A DNA stretch of 64,000 nucleotides from Sulfurimonas sp. (GTDB lineage: Bacteria > Campylobacterota > Campylobacteria > Campylobacterales > Sulfurimonadaceae), in the NCBI RefSeq assembly GCF_028714655.1, contig NZ_JAQTLY010000002.1, positions 62,001 through 126,000 of the forward strand, in the 5' to 3' direction. This document shows, piece after piece, positions 42,783 to 53,300 of the stretch. Numbering within the stretch: the stretch's first letter is position 1; the number at the start of each line of letters is the position of its first letter. Under the pieces are notes generated by a model, which was not told the DNA's origin, ran no database searches, and saw only the letters and a list, made by a program, of their open reading frames with translations. Position numbers and translations under genes: made by a program.

Positions 42783-42808
42783 TAGAACTTTCTAAATAAA
42801 TATGATAC

Positions 42809-42929
42809 TAGATCCTGAATCAAGTTCAGGATGACCGAGACTTTGTCATTCCAAGCTTGACTTGGAATCTAGTTCAGGATGACCGAGACTCTGTCATTCC
42901 AAGCTTGACTTGGAATCTAGTTCAGGATT
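42809..42929. repeat. Array of palindromic repeats with 48-bp period
   Basis: TAGATCCTGAATCAAGTTCA (with completion to 42835) is followed by copies of GTCATTCCAAGCTTGACTTG plus GAATCTA. The string AGTTCAGGAT recurs at 42823, 42871 and 42919, so the unit is 48 bp. The sequences belong to the same palindrome types as at 13759 and 39936, read in the opposite order. It fills the space after acnB. Confidence 0.75.
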
Positions 42930-43023
42930 TTCAATTCCGTTACTCACAACCGCTGTTACATTGTTGATATTTTGTTTTCTTTTGCTAGAATATCTAAAAA
43001 TTAAATTTTTAGGTTAAGCAGAG

Positions 43024-45399
43024 ATGGAAAAGATATATAAATTTGCCGTATTGGTTCTGTTTTTAGTCGGTGGAACTCTCTTTTTATTTAATAACTTTGT
43101 AACTAACTATAATCAAGAGATTGAAAAAACAAAAAACAAACTTGACGGGGTTGAATTTGCACATAAAATCCAAAAATTCATATTAAAACTTCAAAAATTA
43201 AGAGGTTATAGCCAGTTTGACGAGATATCTCTAAACCAATCCGACTGGGATATTATAGTAAATAATATTCAATTGATTAAGTCGGATGTAAAAAAAGATA
43301 TACTGGAAATTAAACAGTTTAACAGACTTTATCCTACGCTTTACGATAACGATTACGGTTATATAATAGATGAGATTGAAAATTTAATGCAGAGTCAGCA
43401 AGAGGACAAAACTGTTTTATATCAAAAATATACATACGAGATAGAGCAGTTAAAAGAGAAGATGTACTATCTCGGATTTAAATCCAAGCTATTATTGGAA
43501 TCTGAGGGTGATAAATATTTTTTAATCGAAATTATGCTTAAACATTTGCCAAATGCCATAGAAGTCGTCGGTAAAATCAGAGCTAAAACCACTAAAGCTA
43601 TCTTAGATAATGTTACTGATGCGGAACTGAAATATTCAATCCAAAGCAACTGTTTGCTTTGCGAGGAGCATACAAAACAGATATATAAAACCATAAATGA
43701 GATAAACGACGATATTGAAAAAACAAGACTTCTTTCTCTGCTTGACAATATTAACAGTGAAACGAAAAAAATGCAGGAGTTTGTTAAAAAAACTATCGTC
43801 TCTGAGCATATGAGTATAGAAGCACTTGAGTTTTTTACGGTGTCGACAAATGTAATCGATAAAATGTTTGCGCTTTACGGCACAAATGCAGAATTTTTAA
43901 ATCAAAAATTAAATAAAAAATTAAATGAGTTAGAACAGACAAAACTATACGGAATAATCATAGGAGCAGCCGTTTTTCTCTTTATCGTCGTAACAATTAT
44001 ATCGATGGTAAGAGGCTATATGCTCTATACCCGCAGTGAAAAAAAGATAAAGAACAATCTAACATCGATTATAGAGCTTAAAAATGATTTGGAGAAGTGC
44101 CAAACAATTGCGGAGTTATCGTCTAGCGCACTCTACTTTTTTGCTAAAAAATTCAATATTGTCCAAGGCGCGATATATCTATTTAATGAAGAGAATAATA
44201 AACTCTATCTTGCATCGTCTTACGCTACAAACGAGATGAAACCGATTGTTGAACTAGGAGAGGGGCTAATCGGAGAAGCTGCCGCACAGATGCGACATCT
44301 TCATACGCATATAAGCGATGAGAAAACAAGAAGTTTCAGTATAGAATCTATCGTTATAGAACCTACAAATATATGTACCGTTCCGTTAATCAGCTATGAA
44401 AAAATATTCGGTGTTTTGCAGCTAGGGCTTATCAAAGAGAATGAGATAGTCCATAATGACGATTTTAACTATTTTATAGATATGATTATCGGTTTTTTAC
44501 GCGACGCAAAATATTTAGAGATAAATAAAAAATATATAGAACTTATAGATAAGTATGTAATCACATCAAAAACAAATACAAAAGGTATTATTACAGATGT
44601 GAGTGACGCATTTACAAGAATTTCAGGATATTCAAAAGATGAAATTATAGGCAAGTCGCACTCAATAGTTTCGCATCCCGATACGCCAAAAGAGCTATAT
44701 AAAAAGTTGTGGGAGACTATTCTTAGCGGAAAAATATATAAGGGAGAGTTTAAAAATCTCAATAAAAACGGTGAAGAGTATTGGATTGAGAGTACAATTA
44801 CGCCGCAAATGGACAAATATAACAATATTTTGGGATACTCGGCAATTATCCATGATATAACGGATAAAAAGAGAATAGAAGAGTACTCTATTACCGATGC
44901 TTTAACCGGACTCTATAATAGACGATTTTATAACTCAAATTTTGACAAAGAGTATAAAATATCTAAACGAGAAAATAAAAATCTGGTTTTGCTTATTATC
45001 GATATAGACTATTTTAAACAATTTAACGATAGGTATGGGCATCAAAGGGGAGATGAAGTGTTAAAAACAGTATCTTTGGCTATGAAATCCCTATTTAAGC
45101 GGGCAAACGACTATGTTTATCGCTTAGGCGGCGAAGAATTTGCCGTATCGTTTTATACAAATAGCCAAAAAGATGCGTTTGAAAGGGCGGAGGCTCTTCG
45201 TAAAAATATACAAGAGCTAAAAATTGAGCATAGTGCAAGCAGTATTTCCCAATATGTTTCTATATCTATTGGACTCACTTATATCACAAAAGAATGTATA
45301 CGGGAAACGGATGAGATATATAAGATTACGGATGAGACGCTATATAGAGCTAAAAACAACGGGCGAAATAGGGTTGAAGTGACTTCCTTCAATCCCTGA
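43024..45399 (+). CDS. Membrane GAF-PAS-GGDEF diguanylate cyclase
   Basis: The 791-residue protein has two membrane helices (VLVLFLVGGTLFLFNNF near residue 15 and GIIIGAAVFLFIVVTIISMV near 318) enclosing a helical periplasmic sensor region. A GAF domain (about 360-490), a PAS domain (about 505-615, ISGYSKDEIIGKSHSIVSHP) and a C-terminal GGDEF domain follow. The active site is intact (YRLGGEEFAVSF), and an RAND sequence five residues before it matches the inhibitory RxxD site, so the enzyme should be product-inhibited. It synthesises c-di-GMP. The HD-GYP enzyme on the other side of acnB would break it down. Confidence 0.92.
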   Translation: MEKIYKFAVLVLFLVGGTLFLFNNFVTNYNQEIEKTKNKLDGVEFAHKIQKFILKLQKLRGYSQFDEISLNQSDWDIIVNNIQLIKSDVKKDILEIKQFNRLYPTLYDNDYGYIIDEIENLMQSQQEDKTVLYQKYTYEIEQLKEKMYYLGFKSKLLLESEGDKYFLIEIMLKHLPNAIEVVGKIRAKTTKAILDNVTDAELKYSIQSNCLLCEEHTKQIYKTINEINDDIEKTRLLSLLDNINSETKKMQEFVKKTIVSEHMSIEALEFFTVSTNVIDKMFALYGTNAEFLNQKLNKKLNELEQTKLYGIIIGAAVFLFIVVTIISMVRGYMLYTRSEKKIKNNLTSIIELKNDLEKCQTIAELSSSALYFFAKKFNIVQGAIYLFNEENNKLYLASSYATNEMKPIVELGEGLIGEAAAQMRHLHTHISDEKTRSFSIESIVIEPTNICTVPLISYEKIFGVLQLGLIKENEIVHNDDFNYFIDMIIGFLRDAKYLEINKKYIELIDKYVITSKTNTKGIITDVSDAFTRISGYSKDEIIGKSHSIVSHPDTPKELYKKLWETILSGKIYKGEFKNLNKNGEEYWIESTITPQMDKYNNILGYSAIIHDITDKKRIEEYSITDALTGLYNRRFYNSNFDKEYKISKRENKNLVLLIIDIDYFKQFNDRYGHQRGDEVLKTVSLAMKSLFKRANDYVYRLGGEEFAVSFYTNSQKDAFERAEALRKNIQELKIEHSASSISQYVSISIGLTYITKECIRETDEIYKITDETLYRAKNNGRNRVEVTSFNP

Positions 45400-45904
45400 T
45401 TATATCAAAATTCAGAGGAAAAACCGGTGTAAAAACGGTTTTATTGACGGTTTGATTTTGCTTTTGATTTTTAAAACTTATTTTAACTCTGTTTTCAAAT
45501 TCGTCTAAATAAGATATTGACTCTATAAAAGAGCCGTTTTTAGTTATCGTAAATTTTGAATTTTTGTAGTTTGCCAAATATTTGTTCTCTTCAATTTTTT
45601 TAGCATTTGATATTATTTTGAAAAAATCAAAATTTGACTCTAATGTTTTAACAATAACCTGTTCTATTTCCGGTTCAACAATCGTTACTTCAAAATCATT
45701 TATAAATACATCTTTTTTTACAGGCTTTATGTAGCTCCATTTTGCGTTTTGCGGTTTTAATGCAACTATATGACCGCTATAAACCAATGTTTTATTTTTA
45801 TCATCCGTAATGCTTTGGGTAAAATCTGCTTCAAACGAAGTAATACCGTCTAGTGATGCAAATAGTTCTAAACTTATTAAAATTGCTAAAAAAAAGTATT
45901 TCAC
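45389..45904 (-). CDS. lolA: Outer-membrane lipoprotein carrier LolA
   Basis: LolA ferries lipoproteins across the periplasm from the LolCDE complex to the outer membrane. The 171-residue protein has a signal peptide (YFFLAILISLELFASLDG) and the family pattern SFEADFTQSITDDKNKTLVY, GHIVALKPQNAKWSYIKPVK and FDFFKIISNAKKI. The start is GTG at 45904 with AAGGA before it. Its end overlaps the end of the cyclase gene by 11 bases (convergent). Its leader runs straight into the 83-bp repeat array, so its promoter must lie inside or beyond that array. Confidence 0.85.
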   Translation of the reverse strand: MKYFFLAILISLELFASLDGITSFEADFTQSITDDKNKTLVYSGHIVALKPQNAKWSYIKPVKKDVFINDFEVTIVEPEIEQVIVKTLESNFDFFKIISNAKKIEENKYLANYKNSKFTITKNGSFIESISYLDEFENRVKISFKNQKQNQTVNKTVFTPVFPLNFDIIRD

Positions 45905-45921
45905 TTTTATCCTTTTTATTT

Positions 45922-46336
45922 GATTTTAAACGCTAATCGGAATAAGTCCCGCTTAGCTACGCTCGCCGCTGTGGCACTAAAGCTTGACACGAAAGTGTCA
46001 GAATGATTTTAAACGCTAATCGGAACAAGTCCCGCTTAGCTACGCTCGCCGCTGTGGCACTAAAGCTTGACACGAAAGTGTCAGAATGATTTTAAACGCC
46101 AATCGGAACAAGTCCCGCTTAGCTACGCTTACCGCTATGGCACTAAAGCTTGACACGAAAGTGTCAGAATGATTTTAAACGCTAATCGGAACAAGTCCCG
46201 ATTAGCTACGCTTACCGCTGTGGTACTAAAGCTTGACACGAAAGTGTCAGAACGATTTTAAACGCTAATCGGAACAAGTCCCGCTTAGCTACGCTCGCAG
46301 CACGGGTACTAAAGCTTGACACTTTCGTGTCAGAGC
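45922..46336. repeat. Five tandem 83-bp structured repeats between lolA and secA
   Basis: Units start at 45922, 46005, 46088, 46171 and 46254, exactly 83 bp apart, and begin GATTTTAAACGCTAATCGGA (unit 3 reads CCAATCGG). Each contains a CTTAG ... CTAAAG region and ends with the hairpin TGACAC-GAAA-GTGTCA. In the last unit the loop reads TTTC, the reverse complement of GAAA, and the middle part differs (CGCAGCACGGGTAC). Units 1-4 differ at only a few positions. A diverged single copy lies at 19673-19722. No CRISPR-like unique spacers are present. Confidence 0.9.
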
Positions 46337-46397
46337 GAAATTGTATCAAAGTGATTGTTTACATATTATTTAGTATTAGGATTTTTTTAAATCATTT

Positions 46398-46436
46398 TAT
46401 AATTTATGCAAAGTATAATTATATGAATGGTATAAT
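46398..46436 (+). promoter_or_regulatory. Candidate secA promoter region with three -10 boxes
   Basis: TATAAT occurs three times, at 46398-46403, 46414-46419 and 46431-46436, in the AT-rich gap between the repeat array and secA. The last lies about 57 bases before the start. The gap of about 156 bp carries no convincing gene; a 62-codon frame starting at 46327 overlaps the repeat array and is discounted. Confidence 0.45.
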
Positions 46437-46492
46437 AAAGAGAAATTCAATGATGGGTATGTTTAATTCACCCGTCTACAATAAGGTTGCGG

Positions 46493-49066
46493 ATGCTAGA
46501 GGCATTAATTGGTAAGATTTTCGGTACTTCAAACGATCGTGAATTAAAAAAATATTATAAAATTGTTAATAAAATAAATGCATTGGAAAGTAAGTACAAA
46601 GCTCTTAACGATGATGAGTTAAAAGCTGCTTTTGGAGAAATTAAAGAGAGCGTTTTATCAGGCGAGAAGAGTTTAGATGATGTTTTAGTAGACTCTTTTG
46701 CAATAACAAGAGAAGCTGGCGCAAGAACTCTAAATATGAGACATTTTGATGTTCAGCTTATCGGTGGAATAGTTTTACATGAGGGCAGAATCGCTGAAAT
46801 GAAAACAGGCGAGGGTAAGACGCTGGTAGCAACTTTGCCGATTGTTCTTAATGCAATAAGCGGCAAAGGAGTACATCTTGTAACGGTCAATGACTATTTG
46901 GCTTCAAGAGACGGAAACGAGATGCGCCCGCTCTATGAATTTTTAGGATTTAGCGTAGGCGTTATCTTGGAAAATATGCACGATCCGGTTTTAAAAAGAG
47001 AAGTTTATGCTGCAGATATAACATACGGAACAAATAATGAATTCGGATTTGATTATCTAAGAGACAATATGAGTTACTCAAGAGAGCAGATGGTTCAAAG
47101 AGGTCATAATTTCGTTATAGTCGATGAAGTAGACAGTATCTTGATAGATGAAGCCAGAACACCGTTAATTATCTCAGGACCGACAAACAGAACGCTTAGA
47201 GATTTTAATGATGCAAACTCAATCGCATTAAAACTGGTAAAAGACGAACATTTCAGTGTTGATGAAAAAGATAGAACCGTTTTGCTTACCGAAGAGGGTA
47301 TCACTAAAGCAGAAGAGCTGTTTAAAGTTGAAAATCTTTACAGTCCCGAAAATGCTTCACTTTCGCATATCCTTGATCAGGCACTAAAAGCAAACTATCT
47401 GTTTGAGAAAGATGTTGATTATGTAGTAAACGACGGTGAAGTAGTAATCGTAGATGAATTCACTGGTCGTTTGAGTGAAGGTCGTCGTTTTTCCGAGGGC
47501 TTACATCAAGCGCTTGAAGCTAAAGAGGGCGTTGATATCAAAGAAGAGACTCAAACTTTGGCAGATATCACATTTCAAAACTATTTTAGAATGTATAACA
47601 AACTGGCAGGTATGACGGGAACCGCTCAAACAGAAGCATCTGAATTTTCTCAGATATATTCTCTTGATGTTATTTCAATACCTACAAATATACCTATTTC
47701 CAGAAAAGATTTAAACGACTTAATCTATAAAACAGAAAAAGAGAAATTTGAAGCCGTTATCAATACTATAAAAAATCTCTCAAAAACAGGTCAGCCGGTT
47801 CTAATCGGTACCGCTTCTATTGAAAAATCAGAGATATTGCATGAAGTGTTAAAAAAAGAAAAAATTGCTCATACGGTTTTAAATGCTAAAAATCATGCGC
47901 AAGAGGGTGAAATTATTAAAAATGCCGGTGCTAAAGGTGCCGTGACAATTGCTACGAATATGGCGGGTCGCGGTGTTGATATTAAAGTCAATGATGAAGT
48001 TAAAGCACTTGGGGGTCTCTACATTGTAGGGACTGAGCGACATGAAAATAGACGAATCGACAATCAGCTTCGCGGACGAAGCGGGCGTCAAGGCGATGCG
48101 GGTACTACACAGTTTTACCTATCGTTAGAAGATAATCTTCTTCGTATTTTCGGAAGCGATAAGATTAAGAGCATTATGGAGAGACTCGGTGTCGAAGACG
48201 GCGAATATATAGAGTCGAAAATGGTTACGCGCGCGGTTGAAAAAGCTCAGAAAAAAGTTGAAAATATGCACTATGAAGGCAGAAAGCAGATTGTTGAGTA
48301 TGATGATGTTGCAAATGAGCAGAGAAAAATAATTTATAAATTCAGAAATCAGCTTCTTGATCCAAAATTTGACATATCATCAAAAATCAATGAGCTAAGA
48401 GCCGAATATATAGAACATATTTTAAACGGCTGCGATATTTTTGACGGCGGAGCAAAAGAGGATTTCAATTTGGAAAAAGTTTTCAAATTGCTTCATGAGG
48501 AGATAGGCATAGAACTGAGTATGGAAGATTTTTCTTCATTTGAGTATAGAGAACTCTTAGACGCAGTTATACAAAGTGTTAAAAAATCTTATGATGATAA
48601 GATGAGCGTGCTTAATGATGATATCTGCAGCGAGATAGAGAGAGAACTTTATCTAAAAGAGCTTGATGGCGCATGGAGAGAGCATCTTTATGCAATGGAT
48701 AATATGAAAACAGGTATCAGACTAAGAGCTTATAACCAAAAAGACCCTCTTGTCGAGTATAAAAAAGAGAGTTTCAATCTTTTTACGGAACTTATCTCCG
48801 ATATTAAATTCAACACTATAAAAACTCTTCAAATCATTAGATTTAGAGTTGAAGATCCGCAGGAAGAAGCAAAAAGAGTTGCAGAACAGTTGGATATACA
48901 GAGAAAAATTAACGAGGCGGCAATTCAGTTTAACCTTTATAACAATGAAGAGAACAGCACAGAAAAGAAAGTTTCCAGAAACGATTTTTGCCCATGCGGA
49001 AGCGGTAAAAAGTATAAGCTCTGTTGTGGCAAAAGCGGTCCGAAAAAAGGTGTATTTGCCTCTTGA
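46493..49066 (+). CDS. secA: Protein translocase ATPase SecA
   Basis: SecA drives Sec-dependent export with ATP. The 857-residue protein shows Walker A ([15 protein letters not shown]), the DEAD-type [20 protein letters not shown], the linker helix region and helicase motif [12 protein letters not shown], followed by [16 protein letters not shown]. The C-terminus carries the zinc motif [18 protein letters not shown], used for SecB or ribosome contact. I start at the ATG at 46493, with AAGG 6 bases before; TTG at 46487 is an alternative. The stop overlaps the next gene start as TTGA. Confidence 0.95.
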   Translation: MLEALIGKIFGTSNDRELKKYYKIVNKINALESKYKALNDDELKAAFGEIKESVLSGEKSLDDVLVDSFAITREAGARTLNMRHFDVQLIGGIVLHEGRIAEMKTGEGKTLVATLPIVLNAISGKGVHLVTVNDYLASRDGNEMRPLYEFLGFSVGVILENMHDPVLKREVYAADITYGTNNEFGFDYLRDNMSYSREQMVQRGHNFVIVDEVDSILIDEARTPLIISGPTNRTLRDFNDANSIALKLVKDEHFSVDEKDRTVLLTEEGITKAEELFKVENLYSPENASLSHILDQALKANYLFEKDVDYVVNDGEVVIVDEFTGRLSEGRRFSEGLHQALEAKEGVDIKEETQTLADITFQNYFRMYNKLAGMTGTAQTEASEFSQIYSLDVISIPTNIPISRKDLNDLIYKTEKEKFEAVINTIKNLSKTGQPVLIGTASIEKSEILHEVLKKEKIAHTVLNAKNHAQEGEIIKNAGAKGAVTIATNMAGRGVDIKVNDEVKALGGLYIVGTERHENRRIDNQLRGRSGRQGDAGTTQFYLSLEDNLLRIFGSDKIKSIMERLGVEDGEYIESKMVTRAVEKAQKKVENMHYEGRKQIVEYDDVANEQRKIIYKFRNQLLDPKFDISSKINELRAEYIEHILNGCDIFDGGAKEDFNLEKVFKLLHEEIGIELSMEDFSSFEYRELLDAVIQSVKKSYDDKMSVLNDDICSEIERELYLKELDGAWREHLYAMDNMKTGIRLRAYNQKDPLVEYKKESFNLFTELISDIKFNTIKTLQIIRFRVEDPQEEAKRVAEQLDIQRKINEAAIQFNLYNNEENSTEKKVSRNDFCPCGSGKKYKLCCGKSGPKKGVFAS

Positions 49067-50265
49067 AAACATCAATAGTTCCATATTTGGTAAAACGATT
49101 TTTACGGTTTGATAATGAGCAGCCGTTTATATTTCTCTCTGCTCTCTTGGCATTTTTGGGTATATCGCTCGGCGTAACCGTACTTTTGATTGCCATGGCA
49201 CTTATGAACGGTTTTGATAATGAGTTCAAAAAGAAATTAACCATTATGAACTATCCGTTGACTGTTATTCCTAAGTTTTATGGTGCTGTTAATGAAGATT
49301 TACTATCAAACCTAAAGTCAAAGTTTCCAAATCTCAGTTTTAGTCCCTATGTTCAATCTGCAATTATGGCTAGAAGCGGTTCAAAACTAGAGGGCGGTTA
49401 TATTTTCGGTGTTGATTTTAAGAGTGAAGCCAAAGTAAACAGCGTTTTAAAAGAGGCTATAAAGGATAATACTTTTGATAAATTTGATGTATTGGTCGGT
49501 AAAGCATTAAAGGATGAATTTAATCTTTATGAGGGCGATAAATTGATGTATATATTTACTCATGTAGAGCCTGGAGGAATGTCTGTTACTCCAAAAATAA
49601 AAAGATTTAATGTTAGTACTTTTTTTGAATCCGGACTTTCTGCTTATGACAAAGCTTATAATTATACGACTCTTTCGTCGCTTCAAGCGATTATGAATTT
49701 GCCGAGTGATCAATATAGCGGAATACATATCCACTCAAACAATCCGCAGGCAGATATACTGAAAATTAAACAAATTCTTCCGCAAAGCGTTACCATAAAA
49801 GGGTGGTGGGAAGAGAATGTAAACTTTTTTGCAGCCTTAGAGTTGGAAAAAGCTTCTCTTTTTATAGTGTTAATGCTTATTATACTCATTGCAGCCATAA
49901 ATATAATATCTTCACTTCTTATGACCGTAATGAACAGAAGAAGCGAAATAGCACTGCTTCTATCTCTTGGCGCAACATCTGCCGAGATTAAAAAAGTATT
50001 TTTATACTTGGGCATAGTTATCGGTGTGAGCGGTATTTTGTGCGGGATAGTTCTTGGTATGAGCGGTTTATGGGTACTGAGTACATTTGATATAGTTCAT
50101 CTGCCAAAAGATGTCTATCCGACATCTACTCTGCCGCTTGATTTGAGTGTTAAAGATTTTCTGCTTATTGTTTTTGGAGCATTTGTAATTGTTGTAGTTT
50201 CTTCATTTTATCCGGCAAAAAAAGCAAGCGAAGTAGATATTTTAACCGTTCTTAGAAATGAGTAG
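49063..50265 (+). CDS. lolC: LolC/LolE-type ABC transporter permease
   Basis: This 400-residue FtsX-like permease belongs to the lipoprotein release system that detaches lipoproteins from the inner membrane. It has one N-terminal membrane helix ([20 protein letters not shown]), a periplasmic MacB-like domain (about 50-260) and three C-terminal helices ([20 protein letters not shown], then [20 protein letters not shown] and [20 protein letters not shown]). The start is TTG at 49063, overlapping the secA stop by 4 bases. lolA is nearby on the other side of secA. The ATPase LolD is not in this window. Whether one or two permeases exist is unknown here. Confidence 0.82.
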   Translation: MKTSIVPYLVKRFLRFDNEQPFIFLSALLAFLGISLGVTVLLIAMALMNGFDNEFKKKLTIMNYPLTVIPKFYGAVNEDLLSNLKSKFPNLSFSPYVQSAIMARSGSKLEGGYIFGVDFKSEAKVNSVLKEAIKDNTFDKFDVLVGKALKDEFNLYEGDKLMYIFTHVEPGGMSVTPKIKRFNVSTFFESGLSAYDKAYNYTTLSSLQAIMNLPSDQYSGIHIHSNNPQADILKIKQILPQSVTIKGWWEENVNFFAALELEKASLFIVLMLIILIAAINIISSLLMTVMNRRSEIALLLSLGATSAEIKKVFLYLGIVIGVSGILCGIVLGMSGLWVLSTFDIVHLPKDVYPTSTLPLDLSVKDFLLIVFGAFVIVVVSSFYPAKKASEVDILTVLRNE

Positions 50266-50271
50266 AAAAAG

Positions 50272-50372
50272 TTTATTAGACCTCTTTCTATAACATAGAT
50301 TGCTTCGTCGCAAATGACTATCATTGCGAACAAAGTGAAGCAATCTAAAAAGAGGGTTATAAAGGTCTATTT
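50272..50372. repeat. Convergent intergenic inverted repeats
   Basis: Outer arms TTATTAGACC and GGTCTATTT with inner TATAAC/GGTTATA enclose an inverted pair of the GTCATTGCG repeat (50296-50318 and 50321-50347). The outer ends resemble the AATAGACTTCT family in reversed form. It lies between the convergent lolC and AsmA-like genes, so it may end transcription from both sides. Confidence 0.65.
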
Positions 50373-53300
50373 CTTTTCTTCTTTTTCTTCTTCGCCGTCA
50401 AATAGTTGAAACGGATACATAAGCGCTCTTTTAATTATGTTAAAAGGCGCTGCTGCAATATCTTTTGTTATTTGGGTATTAACATCAGGATTGTCGAGAG
50501 TGCCGCTTACGGTTAATGTGGTGGATAGATTCTCTTTGCCTAGCAAGATATGACCGATTAGCGGTATTTTCGAGATTGAGCTGCCCAAACCTGTTTTTAA
50601 ATTTAGATCCATATTTATAGCGTTATTCTTTATGCTTGCCTCTCCGACGCCTACGATTTCAATCTCTTTTGATTTAAGGTGAAGATTGATAATCTTATAT
50701 ATATCATCTTTAAATTTAAAATTAAGATATGCATTTTTTGCAGCTATTCCGTTTTGGTTATATCCGGGAAGAGAGAATGTGACAAGTGACGGAACGGTAT
50801 TTACGAATGCCAAAATATTATTTAAAATCTTATAATCAAGAATAGTGGTATCTTTTACATAAAGAACACCATTGTATTCTTTGGTTGAACCGCTAATATA
50901 AAACTCTAAAGAGCCGCCTTTAAACTTAGAGAGAGCAAACAACTCTCCCATAAACTCGTCATCAAAATTCTCTCCGTACAGATGGAGTATATCATCTCTT
51001 AATTTTAAGAAAGCCTTTCCATTTTTATGTGTAAGTTCGGCATGCAAATCTTCATCAACATATTTAAAACTAATTGTATCAGAGACTATATGTCTATTTT
51101 CGCTTAAGCGAATATATGAGTTTTTTGCTTCAAAATAGATGTCGCTGCTGTTTTTTGTCTCATGCGTACTGTTTCTATCTGCTGAAAAGTTTAAGATTTC
51201 ATCTAAATTTATTCCGATGCTATCCGCTTTGATTTTTATATCTTTTTTTATCTCTACGGCTATTAAATCGTTAACTTTAAAACTTGTCTCTTTGGTTTTA
51301 CCGTTAAACTCACCGTTTACGGCATAACTCTCCACAGGCTTATTTTTTGTTGCAAGAATTTTATATTTGTGGTCTGTATTTAGTAGAAATTTTATACTAT
51401 CTTCATCATTCTTTTTGTGTAGTGTCAAATTTCCGTTGGTTATACCGTACTCTTTTAGAATATTTGAGTATTTGGTTATTTTATCGATAGAATTTAGAGT
51501 TACTTTCCACTCGTTATCACTAAATAGATATTTGAAATCAAGCTCTTTTGAACTTATTGAAGTTTTATTGTTTTCATTTTCGACTAAAAACCGTATATTT
51601 TCATCGGTTTTTAAAATTTCGCCGAAGCTATCATTTTTAAACTCTAAATTTTGAAGGTTTATTACTCCCTTGGAATTTGCCAAATTGTACTCAGTACTTA
51701 TTTTTGATTTTAAAATATTTTCAAAATTTAAAGATAGGTTTTTAACTTGAACTGCTTCAGGCATAATATCTGCCGTGAGATTTTCAAGGGTTAATTTTTT
51801 CTCTTCAATCTTTAGTTTAATATCATTTTTTGAAGAGAGTGTCAGCTTATTTGTATCGTAGGCAAGGCTAAAAGAAGGTATTGATTTGTCTAGCGATATA
51901 TCAATATAGTTAAACTTTAGCAAATCAATATCTAAATCTGCTTTTTTAGAATTGAAAAATATATCTCCCGCTACGACTGCCGATAGGAGATTGGGAACTT
52001 CTATTAGAGTTTGCGGGATAGTCGCACTAAGCTCTTTTATGTCAAACGGTATCTTCATGGTATCGACATATAGAGTCTGTTCATAAAATCTCCATATAGA
52101 TTTGTCAATCGTGAGATAATCCTGTTTAGGGGATATACTGTAAGTTGCAACAAACGGCTCTTTATTTTTTAAAAGTGTTAATTTATTCTCTTTTGAGTCA
52201 ATGTTGTCAAATTTAAAAGTCAATTTACCTTCAGACTCTTTAGCATTAAAATCCAAATCTACATGTGAAGCGGCAATATCGCTATATTTTGCAATCATAT
52301 TGTTTACTTTAACATCGTAGTTATTTAAAAATACATGTGCATCAAATATATCGATATCTAAGCCTAAATAATTTATTTGAGCCTCTTTTGCATAAAAATC
52401 TCCTACTGCATTGACGCTTAAAGTAATTAGATTTATATCAAGTGTCAAATTTGTATCTACTTCGCCTCTGTTTTGAACAAACGGCAGTTTTATTTTATAT
52501 CTATCAAGCAGGCTGAGCAGTTCTTTGTTTACTTTGCCTTTAAAAAGAAGGTAGAGCGTTAAGAGTTCCTCTTTTTTTGAGAAATCAATTTTTAGCCAGC
52601 TTTTATCCAAAAAGAAGTTATATGAGTAGGCATTTTGCGGTTTTATATAGAGTACGCCCTCTTTAAACTCCAAATCAGTCTTAGCTGTGCGAACCGAGTC
52701 TACTTTTTTATCGTATGTATATTTTAAATCATTAGCTACTGCTTTTGCGTAGAGATTTAAGTATGCCTTGTCAAGGTTTTCATATTCAAGCCATCCGTAG
52801 AGTTCATTTAACGACAGACTTGACATCTCAATCGCGTCATATATCCAGTATTTAACATCAGGATGAACATCAAAGAGGTCTACTATTTGCCTTGTATCTT
52901 TTATATTTTCATTTGACTCTACTTTGTATGATAGTTTTTTTGCATCGCCGTGAGCGAATAAATTGAGTTTTGTATCATTATGTACGGTTATGTTTAGTGT
53001 CGTTGTAAATTTTAACTTATCTTTTATATCAAATGAAATATTTCCATCAATCTTTAAATCTTTTTTTATGGCTTTTAGTTCATCAATTTTTAGAGTTATC
53101 AGGTTATTATATGAAAAAAGCGAACTGTTTAAAATAAAATCCGGTGAAGATATATGCAAAAGACCTTTCTCGTCGTCCGTATACCGAATTACACAATCTG
53201 TATCGCCAAGTGATATCTTTTCAATAATTATTTCTTTAAACCAAACCGTAAAGGGAAGTGTGTTTTTTACTATTTTAATGATTTTTTCGTACTCTATCTC

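Noticed and set aside
45922-46336. Possible CRISPR array
   Set aside because: The units are direct 83-bp tandem copies with no unique spacers, and no cas genes are in the window.
46327-46515. 62-codon plus-strand frame before secA
   Set aside because: It overlaps the repeat array and the secA start, has no ribosome binding site and no recognisable sequence.
49024-49063. ATG at 49024 as start of the lolC-type gene
   Set aside because: It would add a Lys/Arg/Cys-rich stretch lying inside secA; the TTG overlapping the secA stop fits better.
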